The notes beneath the pieces were generated by a model that was not told the origin of the DNA, did not search any database, and worked only from the letters and a program-made list of their open reading frames with translations. The position numbers and the translations under genes are program-made. From Aliagarivorans taiwanensis DSM 22990 (lineage in GTDB: Bacteria; Pseudomonadota; Gammaproteobacteria; Enterobacterales; Celerinatantimonadaceae): a stretch of 64,000 nucleotides of DNA. Positions 28,341-37,342 of the stretch are shown here, piece after piece. Positions within the stretch are counted from its first letter, which is position 1, and each line of letters begins with the position of its first letter. The DNA lies in NCBI RefSeq assembly GCF_000429505.1, contig NZ_AUBZ01000008.1, positions 1 to 64,000 on the forward strand. Reading direction: 5' to 3'.

Positions 28341-29690
28341 ATGTCCCAATCTCCAACAAGCCGCACCCTGGAAAAAGGGTTGTTCGGTATGGCCCTGCCG
28401 CTGCTCGGTGAATATGTACTGAATATGTCGGTCCCGGTTATCGATGCGCTCTACCTAAGCCGGATCTCCGATCAGGCTGCTGCCGCGGTAGGCGCGGTTA
28501 CGCCATGGTTTGCCATGGCCATCACCTTGTTCTCTGCCACTGGCATTGCGGGTGCCAGCCTGGCCTCTCAGTACATGGGAAAAAAGAATTATCCACGCGC
28601 CAATCTGATGCTGGCCGGCTTGGTGATCATCGGCATGATGACCTCGCTGCTGGCCGGTTGCTTCTTCTGGTTCCAAGCTGGCGATATCGGCCACTGGATG
28701 GGGCTGCCAGAGGAGATGGCCACCATTGCAGGAAGCTACCTAGTCATTGCCGGCTCCGGGGTTGGCTTGATGGGCTTTAGGATGATGCTCGGTAATATGT
28801 GCAACAGCTATGGCCAAGCCCAATGGAACACCCTGTCAGTCGCGTTAATGTTTTTAGTAAAAATCGTCGGTAATTCGATTGTGGTATTTGGCTGGTTCGG
28901 CGTCGAGCCAATGGGCGTACAAGGCGTTGCTTTGGTGAGCATTGTAGCCTGGAGCCTGGCCCTTGTGCTCAACCTGCTGGCGCTGCTGCTGGTGATAAAG
29001 GTGCGCCTGCCACTGATGGCTGCATTGCGCCAGCCAGCACTGAGCCTTAAGCCCATCCTTCGTATCGCCGTACCATCGTCTTTGGAGCCTTTCTCCTTCC
29101 AGAGCTTTATGATGGTGCTCAGTGTGTTGGTGGTTGGCTTTGGCGAACACGCCATTGCTGCGCGGGTCTATACCCTGAACATCTATAGCTACTGCATCAT
29201 GTTTTTAGTGTCCATTGGTGTGGCCAATACCATGCTGATCACCCAGCTCGCCGGGGCTGGACGCTTTGAGGAGTGCCGCCAGCAGATGGTGCAAGGGATC
29301 CGCTGGGCGCTGGGGATTGTGATAGGCATGGTACTGGTGATCCTGCTGCTGCATCGTTGGTTGCTGGGCCTATTTACCCAAGAGCAAGCCATTCTGACCA
29401 TGGGCCTTGGGGTGTGTTTGATCCACACCTTTCAAGAGCCGATGCGCGCGGTGAACATTATTGCAGGGAACGTGCTGCGGGGCTGCGGCGATGCAGTGTT
29501 TGTGACCGCCACCGCGATTGGCGTGACCTGGCTTATCTCGGCGCCACTGGCCTACGTGGTTGCCAGCTACACCGACTTTGGCTTGTATGGAGTGCTCAGT
29601 GTCGCGCTGCTCGACGAAACGCTGCGCGGCCAGGTCAACTGGCGACGCTGGCAAAGCGGCCGCTGGATGAGAAAACTGGCACAAGACTAA
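28341..29690 (+). CDS. MATE family multidrug/metabolite exporter
   Basis: Inner-membrane cation-coupled antiporter of 449 aa with about 12 hydrophobic helices in two related halves: first half MALPLLGEYVLNMSVPVIDALYLSRIS, second half IAVPSSLEPFSFQSFMMVLSVLVVGFG. Substrate unknown. The stop codon is the first bases of the dispersed repeat (TAAAGGCTG), so the repeat's arrival may have fixed this C-terminus. Monocistronic and convergent with ftsX. Confidence 0.88.
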   Translation: MSQSPTSRTLEKGLFGMALPLLGEYVLNMSVPVIDALYLSRISDQAAAAVGAVTPWFAMAITLFSATGIAGASLASQYMGKKNYPRANLMLAGLVIIGMMTSLLAGCFFWFQAGDIGHWMGLPEEMATIAGSYLVIAGSGVGLMGFRMMLGNMCNSYGQAQWNTLSVALMFLVKIVGNSIVVFGWFGVEPMGVQGVALVSIVAWSLALVLNLLALLLVIKVRLPLMAALRQPALSLKPILRIAVPSSLEPFSFQSFMMVLSVLVVGFGEHAIAARVYTLNIYSYCIMFLVSIGVANTMLITQLAGAGRFEECRQQMVQGIRWALGIVIGMVLVILLLHRWLLGLFTQEQAILTMGLGVCLIHTFQEPMRAVNIIAGNVLRGCGDAVFVTATAIGVTWLISAPLAYVVASYTDFGLYGVLSVALLDETLRGQVNWRRWQSGRWMRKLAQD

Positions 29691-29757
29691 AGGCTGTGAC
29701 CTGTAGCCACCTACATCAGCAGGCTTTTAAACAGGATGATTGGACTTTAACGGCACA
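29689..29757. repeat. Dispersed repeat module, copy 2
   Basis: AAAGGCTGTGACCTGTAGCC, ACCTACATCAGCAGGCTTTT and ATGATTGGACTTTAA match copy 1 near 3826. The left inverted-repeat arm of copy 1 is missing here; the right one survives as GATTGGACTTTAA. It fills the whole gap between the MATE and ftsX stop codons. Confidence 0.7.
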
Positions 29758-29778
29758 GAGCCCAGTTTAGCTGGGCTC
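29758..29778 (-). repeat. Hairpin around the ftsX stop codon
   Basis: Perfect 8-bp arms GAGCCCAG/CTGGGCTC with loop TTTAG; the ftsX stop lies in the loop. No U-tract, so it may protect the mRNA end rather than terminate. Confidence 0.45.
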
Positions 29779-30720
29779 GATCTCTTTAATATGACGTTGC
29801 ACCGAGAACCACGAGGCCAACAAGCTCATGCCACACGCCATGACCATCAGGCCAACAAACTCATTGATGTCCAAGCCCAGTAGCTGGACCTGATATTGGT
29901 AAAGAATTCCAAGCTGCTGCAATGCGAACTCAGACCAGAGCAGCAACACGTTACACAGCACCCACGCCAACAGACCACCAATTACCCCATACCAAAAACC
30001 GATATACAGGAACGGACGGCGAATAAAGCCGTCCGTGGCACCCACCAGCTTCATCACCTCGATCTCGCTGCGCCGACTCAAAATACCCAATCGCAGGGTA
30101 TTGGAGACGATCAGCACCACCGCCGCCAACAGCAACAGCACCAACAGGCTAGCCATTTGACTGGCCATATTGCTTAGGCTGTTAAGGCGACTGAGCCACT
30201 CCACATCCAGGCTGACCCGCTCGATCTGATCCATGCCGCGTAGCTCCTGCTGCAAACGCTTGGCGGCCTCGGCATTACGGTATGCCTCGTTAAGCTGCAG
30301 CACTAATACATCCGGTAGGGGATTGTAGGGCAGTAGGGCCAACACATCATCAAAGCCACTGCTTTGCTCGAACTCCGCCAGCCCCTGTTCCTTGGAGATA
30401 TGACTCAGGCTGGCGACTTCGTCGCGTAGCTCCAGTTGCTTTTGCATCGCTTGCAACTGTAGCTGGTCGATGTTTTGACTGAGATAAACGGTCAGCTGCG
30501 TCTCGCTCTGCCAATAGGCGGTCAGGCTGGAGAGGTTCTTCATGGCCAGATAAAAACTGGCTGGCAGCGACAGGCATACCCCTAGCACCGCCATGGTCAA
30601 CAGCGAACTGCCCGGTGTACGCCATAACTCGCCAAGGCTAGAGATACACTGCTGCACGTGGCGCACCCAGTACATGGCAAAACGAACAGGCCAGGCGACC
30701 TTGGCTCGATTAGTCTGCAT
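29767..30720 (-). CDS. ftsX: Cell-division protein FtsX
   Basis: Membrane partner of FtsE at the septum; transmits ATP-driven change to periplasmic EnvC. 317 aa: cytoplasmic N-terminus, one membrane helix (LLTMAVLGVCLSLPASFYLA, about 43-62), a periplasmic loop, then three C-terminal helices. The ATG at 30720 lies inside the end of ftsE (11-base overlap), the usual coupling; the frame upstream is simply ftsE's shadow. Confidence 0.95.
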   Translation of the reverse strand: MQTNRAKVAWPVRFAMYWVRHVQQCISSLGELWRTPGSSLLTMAVLGVCLSLPASFYLAMKNLSSLTAYWQSETQLTVYLSQNIDQLQLQAMQKQLELRDEVASLSHISKEQGLAEFEQSSGFDDVLALLPYNPLPDVLVLQLNEAYRNAEAAKRLQQELRGMDQIERVSLDVEWLSRLNSLSNMASQMASLLVLLLLAAVVLIVSNTLRLGILSRRSEIEVMKLVGATDGFIRRPFLYIGFWYGVIGGLLAWVLCNVLLLWSEFALQQLGILYQYQVQLLGLDINEFVGLMVMACGMSLLASWFSVQRHIKEIEPS

Positions 30721-31387
30721 CTGCCGCTCCTTGCTCACAGGACAGTAGGCCTTGGTTAAGTACGAATCGTTGATGATGAAGCTTGGCAATCAGACTCAAG
30801 TCGTGGCTGGCAATCAGTACCGCCACGCCGACCCGGTTAAACTCTTCGAACAGTTTGAAGATCTCCAGCGACAACATTGGGTCGAGGTTACCGGTGGGCT
30901 CATCGGCAATCAAAATAGCGGGCTTGTTGACCACCGCGCGGGCGATCCCCACCCGCTGCTGCTCACCGCCCGATAGCGCAATCGGCAAGGCAGTGGCCTT
31001 CTCAAGCAGGCCGACTTTATCGAGAGCGGCTGAGACCCGGCGACGGATATCGCTCATCGCATAGCCTTCAATCACCAATGGCAGCGCCACGTTGTCGAAC
31101 ACGCTGCGGTCCATCAGCAGCTTATGGTCTTGGAAGATCACGCCCATCTGGCGGCGTAGTGCTGGCACTTTAGTCCGCGGCAGGCGCGAGATATCTTGCC
31201 CTGCCACCCATACCTGACCCGCCGACGGACGCTCCATGGCGGTGATCAACTTCAGCAGGGTACTTTTTCCTGCTCCGGAGTGTCCGGTCAGGAACGCCAT
31301 CTGGCCCTGCTCAAGGTGAAACGACACCTTTTGCAGCGCCTGTTTGCTGCCGGGATAAACCTTGCTTACCTGCTCAAAGCGAATCAT
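30710..31387 (-). CDS. ftsE: Cell-division ATP-binding protein FtsE
   Basis: ABC-type ATPase of the FtsEX complex. 225 aa: Walker A GHSGAGKSTLLKL (about 35-47), signature LSGGEQQRVGIARA, Walker B ILIADEPTGNLDP and the H-loop ASHDLSL. Sits between ftsY (21 bases upstream) and ftsX (overlapping), the conserved ftsYEX operon. Confidence 0.97.
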   Translation of the reverse strand: MIRFEQVSKVYPGSKQALQKVSFHLEQGQMAFLTGHSGAGKSTLLKLITAMERPSAGQVWVAGQDISRLPRTKVPALRRQMGVIFQDHKLLMDRSVFDNVALPLVIEGYAMSDIRRRVSAALDKVGLLEKATALPIALSGGEQQRVGIARAVVNKPAILIADEPTGNLDPMLSLEIFKLFEEFNRVGVAVLIASHDLSLIAKLHHQRFVLNQGLLSCEQGAADAD

Positions 31388-31408
31388 CGCCGCAATCCTT
31401 GTCGATTA

Positions 31409-32608
<1,200 letters not shown>

Positions 32609-32708
32609 TGGCATTTACCTATCTTTTGGAATTTCTGCTTTGCTTATCGGACTGCTACAATCCGCAAAATTGCAGCGATTTTATCACAGATTTCAACGAG
32701 CTTTAGTC

Positions 32709-33332
32709 ATGCCACGTCGTTCTCCCCAAAAAAGCCCAAAGTCTTCCGCCCGTGGCGGCAACACCCGCAGCGGTAGTATTCGTATCATTGCCGGGCAGTG
32801 GCGTGGTCGCAAGCTAAAAGTGCTCGATGGCGAAGGCCTGCGCCCCACCACCGATCGGGTAAAAGAGACGCTGTTTAACTGGCTGGCGATGGACATTCGT
32901 GGCGCTCGCTGCCTGGATGCCTTTGCTGGCAGTGGCGGGCTAGGCTTCGAGGCCCTTTCACGCTACGCCGAACATGTCACCTTGGTCGAACGTGACCAGC
33001 GAGCCGCTCAGCAACTCAAAGACAACTTGGCGCTGCTGCAAGTGGATGCAACCCAAGCCAAGCTGGAAGTGGCCGATACCCTGCAACTGCTGCGTAAAGA
33101 GCCTGAGCACGCCTATGATGTGGTGTTTATCGATCCGCCGTTCCACCAGCAACTGGTCCAGCAATGTATCGACTTGCTGGTCGCCAACAACTGGCTGGCT
33201 GACGATGCCTTGGTGTATCTAGAACAGGAGAGCTCAGCGGCCGAACCAAACCTACCAAGCGGCTGGGAGAAGATAAAGTCCAAGCAAGCCGGGCAGGTGA
33301 GCTACAACCTCTATCACATCGAACACGCTTAA
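32709..33332 (+). CDS. rsmD: 16S rRNA (guanine(966)-N2)-methyltransferase
   Basis: Methylates G966 of 16S rRNA with S-adenosylmethionine. 207 aa: basic N-terminus, IRIIAGQWRGRKLKVLDGEGLRPTTDRVKETLFNWL, SAM loop CLDAFAGSGGLGFEALSR near 79-96, and the catalytic DPPF in VVFIDPPFHQ. The start at 32709 gives family length; the much longer frame to 32148 is the complement of ftsY. Divergent from ftsY, the order conserved in enterics. Confidence 0.96.
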   Translation: MPRRSPQKSPKSSARGGNTRSGSIRIIAGQWRGRKLKVLDGEGLRPTTDRVKETLFNWLAMDIRGARCLDAFAGSGGLGFEALSRYAEHVTLVERDQRAAQQLKDNLALLQVDATQAKLEVADTLQLLRKEPEHAYDVVFIDPPFHQQLVQQCIDLLVANNWLADDALVYLEQESSAAEPNLPSGWEKIKSKQAGQVSYNLYHIEHA

Positions 33333-33341
33333 GGAGTTCCT

Positions 33342-33602
33342 ATGATTACCGTTGGCAAAGGATTGATGGCGTTAATCTGGTTGGTATTTTTATTTGCGCC
33401 GCTGCTATTCACCCCGCCCTACAACTGGTTGGTGCTCGGCTTTGGCGTGATCATGTTGATACTTCACGCGGTGCAATTGCTCGCACTTAAAGCCAACCTT
33501 CAGCAAAGTGGGGTATACCGCCCCGGCGATGGCTGGCGCATTCTACTGTTTGGTTTCTTTGCCATGTGGGAGCTGCATAAACGCGCCCAGCAGCGACAGT
33601 AA
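33342..33602 (+). CDS. yhhL: DUF1145 membrane protein (YhhL type)
   Basis: 86-aa protein with two hydrophobic helices (about 8-26 and 30-50) and a basic C-terminus (MWELHKRAQQRQ). Matches the DUF1145 family that follows rsmD in E. coli. Function unknown. Nine bases after rsmD, with AAGGAG before its ATG. Confidence 0.85.
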   Translation: MITVGKGLMALIWLVFLFAPLLFTPPYNWLVLGFGVIMLILHAVQLLALKANLQQSGVYRPGDGWRILLFGFFAMWELHKRAQQRQ

Positions 33603-33607
33603 GGCAA

Positions 33608-33634
33608 TAAAAAAGCGCCTGTACTAGGCGCTTT
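33608..33634. terminator. Terminator between yhhL and marC-type gene
   Basis: 9-bp stem AAAGCGCCT/AGGCGCTTT with a five-base loop. The minus strand has the better T run, so it mainly serves the MarC gene; it lies between convergent genes. Confidence 0.8.
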
Positions 33635-33643
33635 CAATCGGGC

Positions 33644-34240
33644 TTAACTGGCCACCGACATCAGATAGTTGGCAATGCCATCCATCAGCATCTGTACCGC
33701 CAGCATAATCAATAGCATGCCCATCAGGCGCTCCAGCGCTTTTAGACCGCGCTCACCCAATAGCTTCATCAACAGCTCGTTGAGCATCAGGATACACACG
33801 GTGATCGCCCAAGCAGCCAGCAGCGCCAGCGACCAATCGGTCATGCGTTCAGCATCTTGATTGGCCAGCAGCATCAGTGATGCCAATACCGAAGGCCCAG
33901 CAATCATCGGGATCGCCAGCGGCACCAAGAACGGCTCCTCACCCGCCGCTAAGCCCGCCACACCGCCAGGTTGTGGAAAGATCATCTTCAGGGCAATCAA
34001 GAACAGGATCAGACCACCAGCGATACCTACCGCTTCTTGGCGCAGATTAAGGAAGCCAAGGATATGCTCACCGGCAAACAGGAAGCTAAACATCACCGCC
34101 AAAGCCACAATCAGCTCGCGGATAAGCACGATTCGACGACGCTTCGGCTCAAGATGCTTGAGCATCGACATCACCACCGGCAAGTTACCCAGTGGGTCCA
34201 TGATTAAAAACAGCATCACGCCGGCAGACAACGCGTCCAT
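33644..34240 (-). CDS. yhgN: MarC-family membrane protein (YhgN type)
   Basis: 198 aa, six hydrophobic helices, with LFLIMDPLGNLPVVMSML at the start and PLAIPMIAGPSVLASLMLL in the middle, the two repeat motifs of the MarC/UPF0056 family. Transport function is unproven. Separate transcription unit from the flagellin-like gene, which has its own terminator. Confidence 0.88.
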   Translation of the reverse strand: MDALSAGVMLFLIMDPLGNLPVVMSMLKHLEPKRRRIVLIRELIVALAVMFSFLFAGEHILGFLNLRQEAVGIAGGLILFLIALKMIFPQPGGVAGLAAGEEPFLVPLAIPMIAGPSVLASLMLLANQDAERMTDWSLALLAAWAITVCILMLNELLMKLLGERGLKALERLMGMLLIMLAVQMLMDGIANYLMSVAS

Positions 34241-34296
34241 CGGTATTCCTCAACAACAGCAAAAATTGCGGCGCATCTTAACCAAACTCTCGGCAA

Positions 34297-34322
34297 ATAA
34301 AAAGGCAGCTCGAAAGCTGCCT
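34297..34322 (-). terminator. Terminator of the flagellin-like gene
   Basis: 8-bp stem AGGCAGCT/AGCTGCCT with a CGAA tetraloop and, on the minus strand, a TTTTTATTT run, 24 bases past the stop. Confidence 0.82.
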
Positions 34323-34345
34323 GTATCTGGGATGGAATGCACGCT

Positions 34346-35026
34346 CTATAAGAGGCGGTCTACGCTGCGTGCATACTCTTGCTGACCACGAATACTCTGC
34401 ACCGAGGTCTGGAACAACACATCGTTTTGAGCTTGTTGAGAGCTGGCCAATGCATAGTTGGTATCGAGAATCCGCGAGCGAGCTGCGCTTTGCGCTTCCA
34501 ACGCAGCTTGGGTCGAGCGGTAGGCTGACTCAGCAGCATTCGACTCAGCACCCAGCTGGGCATTCGCCGCATCGGTAGTGCGCTGGGCTTGAGTAAATGC
34601 ATCGCCCGCACCCGGGTCGGTGATATCCACACCATCAACGCCTAGATCGCCAGCGTTAGGGATGGTGGCAGTGTTTGCATCCGCTTGGGCTTGCAGGGCA
34701 GCTAAGTCGTCGGCGTTGTAGATGCCGTTGCCCGCCTGAATCGCCAAGGTTTGATTCGCTTGCAGCGCTTCAGTGGTGCCTTGCAGCTCGGCAGATGCAA
34801 TGTTGTTTAGTGAGACTTGGTTTTGGTAGATGCGCCCGTAGGCTTCCGCCTCGTTGACCTGAGAGGTAAGGCGGTTAGCAATCTGCAAACCAGCTGGGTC
34901 GATAGCTGCAGTAGTAATGCGGGTGCCAGATGCCAACTGCTCGCTTTGCTCTTCCCGTCGCTTCTGTGCCTGTTGAGCATAAAAGTCGGCCGGTGAAGAT
35001 GTATTATTAATAGAATTGATGGCCAT
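34346..35026 (-). CDS. Orphan miniature flagellin-like protein
   Basis: 226 aa. The N-terminal LASGTRITTAAIDPAGLQIANRLTSQV (about 32-58) matches the D0/D1 helix of bacterial flagellin (usually RLSSGLRINSAKDDAAGLQIA), and the C-terminal AQLGAESNAAESAYRSTQAALEAQSAARSRILDTNYA matches the flagellin C-terminal helix. The exposed middle domain is reduced to about 50 residues, far shorter than a normal filament protein. No flagellar gene, chaperone or fliD is nearby; it has its own terminator and an upstream palindrome. Role unknown: a minor filament subunit or a repurposed secreted helical protein are possible. Confidence 0.8.
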   Translation of the reverse strand: MAINSINNTSSPADFYAQQAQKRREEQSEQLASGTRITTAAIDPAGLQIANRLTSQVNEAEAYGRIYQNQVSLNNIASAELQGTTEALQANQTLAIQAGNGIYNADDLAALQAQADANTATIPNAGDLGVDGVDITDPGAGDAFTQAQRTTDAANAQLGAESNAAESAYRSTQAALEAQSAARSRILDTNYALASSQQAQNDVLFQTSVQSIRGQQEYARSVDRLL

Positions 35027-35052
35027 TGTTATTACCTATTTACCTGTTGTGC

Positions 35053-35068
35053 GCCAAATCAATTTGGC
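35053..35068. promoter_or_regulatory. Palindrome upstream of the flagellin-like gene
   Basis: GCCAAAT-CA-ATTTGGC, perfect 7-bp arms, 27 bases upstream of the start codon, where an operator would block the gene. I saw no sigma-28 type promoter. Confidence 0.4.
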
Positions 35069-35120
35069 TACTAAATAAGCATAACACATGGCCAAACATC
35101 GCACTAGATCGTCAAATCGA

Positions 35121-36632
35121 TTAAACCGTAATCACATTGAGGCGATAGCCAATGTGTCGCATATAACGGCGCTCGCTCTCTAAGTCCGCTTTAGTTAAGG
35201 GATTTTCCTGTAGCCACTGCTTCTCCACCAGCAAGCTGATGTGCTCCCCGGCCGCACGCAACTCAAGATCTGGAGCGGCTTGTTTACGCTTAGCGCGATT
35301 GAAGATAACGGCCAGTCGCAGTAATACGCAGGCTTTTAGCAGTTCCAAGTTGTCCATTGGGAAGTCTTGCTGTGGAATGCGCTTGCGGTGGGCCAATACC
35401 AAGGCCGCTAACTGCTGTTGCTCTTCCCGGGAAAAACCTGCCAAGTCAACATGGCGAACGATGTAGGCGCCGTGTTTTTGGTACTCGCTGTGAGTAATCT
35501 CCAGTCCTACCAAGAACAGCTGGGAAGCCCAATGTAGCAGCTGCCCGGTTTCCGCTTCATCCAGCTCCCAGGTCTCGGCGACTTGAGCTAGCAGGTTCGA
35601 GCAGGTCTTAGCAACCCGACCACTGAACACCTTATCACAGCGATAACGCTCGGCTAGGCGAATCACACTCGTTGGACGAATATCGGTATGCTCTAAACGG
35701 CCTTTCAGCTCATAGAGCAGGCCTTCGCGTAGCGCCCACTCGGCAGCATGCATCTGCTCGATGTGTAGACTACCGAACAGCGATAGTAGGGTGATCACCC
35801 CGCCTAGGAATACCGGTTGGCGCTCCTTTGACAGCCCTTCAATGCTGACATCGCTATTGCCTGCCTGACGATAGATCTCGACAATCTTATCCAGACTCTT
35901 CAGGTCGATAGTGCCATCACTAAAGCCATTTTCACGGCACACCTTGGCCACCGCTTTAATGGTTCCCGATGCACCTAAACACTCCTGCCATTTCATATCG
36001 ACCACGTCGTCGGCGATCGCTACCAGTTGCTGGGAGCAATAGGTGCTGGCGGCTTTGAGGCGCTTTTCGGTAACTTTACCGCTACGGAAAAACTTCTTGG
36101 TGATAGACACACAGCCCATATCCAGGCTCTCTTTCAGGCACAGGTCCATACCATCGCCCAGACAAACTTCGGTACTGCCACCACCGATGTCCACCACCAT
36201 GCGGCGGCCTTTGGTCGGTGCTAAGTAGTGAGCCACACCCAAATAGATTAGGCGCGCCTCTTCTTCACCAGAGATAATCTCAATCGGGTGGCCTAAGCGG
36301 CGCTCTGCCTCGGCTAAAAAGCGGTCCGAGTTGCTCACGCTACGCAGGGTCTTGGTGCCGACGATCCGCACACTGCCGGGCTCAAACTCGCGCAGCCGCT
36401 CGCCGAAGCGCTCCAAACAGCCCAATGCACGATTAACCGCCGCACTGTCTAGGGAGCCATCTTCTTGTAAGCCCCAACCAAGACGGACCATCTCCTTGAC
36501 CTTGTCGCGCACCTTCAATTCACCATCTTGCCAATCGGCGATGATCAGGTGGAAGCTGTTACTACCAAGATCTAGCGCGGCCAGCGACTGGGAGGTGGCT
36601 TTGGGACGAAGTAAGCGAGTCAAATTGAACAC
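35121..36632 (-). CDS. Ppx/GppA family phosphatase
   Basis: Exopolyphosphatase or pppGpp phosphohydrolase. 503 aa: LAALDLGSNSFHLIIAD near 18-34 (actin-like phosphate loop), ISGEEEARLIYLGV, VVDIGGGSTEVCLG near 143-156, and a C-terminal HD-like helical domain (ITHSEYQKHGAYIVRHVDLAGFSREEQQ). The two paralogues are hard to separate by eye; no ppk is adjacent, which leaves gppA open. Own promoter region of about 150 bases, divergent from the Nudix gene. Confidence 0.9.
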   Translation of the reverse strand: MFNLTRLLRPKATSQSLAALDLGSNSFHLIIADWQDGELKVRDKVKEMVRLGWGLQEDGSLDSAAVNRALGCLERFGERLREFEPGSVRIVGTKTLRSVSNSDRFLAEAERRLGHPIEIISGEEEARLIYLGVAHYLAPTKGRRMVVDIGGGSTEVCLGDGMDLCLKESLDMGCVSITKKFFRSGKVTEKRLKAASTYCSQQLVAIADDVVDMKWQECLGASGTIKAVAKVCRENGFSDGTIDLKSLDKIVEIYRQAGNSDVSIEGLSKERQPVFLGGVITLLSLFGSLHIEQMHAAEWALREGLLYELKGRLEHTDIRPTSVIRLAERYRCDKVFSGRVAKTCSNLLAQVAETWELDEAETGQLLHWASQLFLVGLEITHSEYQKHGAYIVRHVDLAGFSREEQQQLAALVLAHRKRIPQQDFPMDNLELLKACVLLRLAVIFNRAKRKQAAPDLELRAAGEHISLLVEKQWLQENPLTKADLESERRYMRHIGYRLNVITV

Positions 36633-36788
36633 TGCGGCTCCTTAACATCGATAAACGGGTGAACGGCCAAGCCAGAGAACCCGTAGTAATAACTGTGTTG
36701 AAATCACAGGACTATACAGAAAATCCAATTTAGACAACAGTCTAGGCTAAGATTGCGAGAGCCGCGAACCACATAGAGGGGGGCCTGA

Positions 36789-37328
36789 ATGGCCGATAGC
36801 AACGACTTTAAGACCCATATTGAACATAGCTGGAGCCGACTAGAGCTACACCGTACCCAACGGGTGTTTCCTGACCGCCAGCGTCAAACTGTAAAGTACA
36901 TCCATCACCCGGGTGCGGTGGTGATCGTCCCAATTAGTGACGAAGGGAAACTGGTGTTAGTGCGCCAGTATCGGCCAGCCGTTGACGCCTGGGTAGTCGA
37001 GTTCCCCGCCGGCACTCTCGAGGAAAACGAGGCTTCGCCGCTGCACTGTGCGCAACGCGAACTCCAAGAAGAAGCCAACCTAAGCGCCGACAAATGGCAG
37101 TTAATCGGCAAGCTCTACCCCGCCGTTGGCTTCTGCGACGAGGTGCAACATATCTTCGCCGCCCACGACCTGAGTTTTAAACAAGGCGAGTGCGACGAGG
37201 ATGAGTTTATCGAAGTGATAGAGATGGATATCGAGCAGTTTGAGCAGGCCGTCAAACAAGGTGATGTTGCCGATGCCAAAACCATCGCCGCCTTCACCCA
37301 AGCCCGCCTGGCAGGGCTACTCACGTAA
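36789..37328 (+). CDS. Nudix hydrolase, ADP-ribose pyrophosphatase-like
   Basis: 179-aa Nudix protein resembling NudF, which splits ADP-ribose. VVIVPISDEGKLVLVRQYRPAVDAWVVEFPAGTLEENE leads into the Nudix box. The box (GTLEENEASPLHCAQRELQE then EANL) has one extra residue between the first glutamate and the RE pair, and Asn where the box usually has Gly. The catalytic glutamates RExxEE are kept. Substrate is therefore only a guess. Convergent with comM, 14 bases apart. Confidence 0.82.
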   Translation: MADSNDFKTHIEHSWSRLELHRTQRVFPDRQRQTVKYIHHPGAVVIVPISDEGKLVLVRQYRPAVDAWVVEFPAGTLEENEASPLHCAQRELQEEANLSADKWQLIGKLYPAVGFCDEVQHIFAAHDLSFKQGECDEDEFIEVIEMDIEQFEQAVKQGDVADAKTIAAFTQARLAGLLT

Positions 37329-37342
37329 GCTATACCGGCGGC

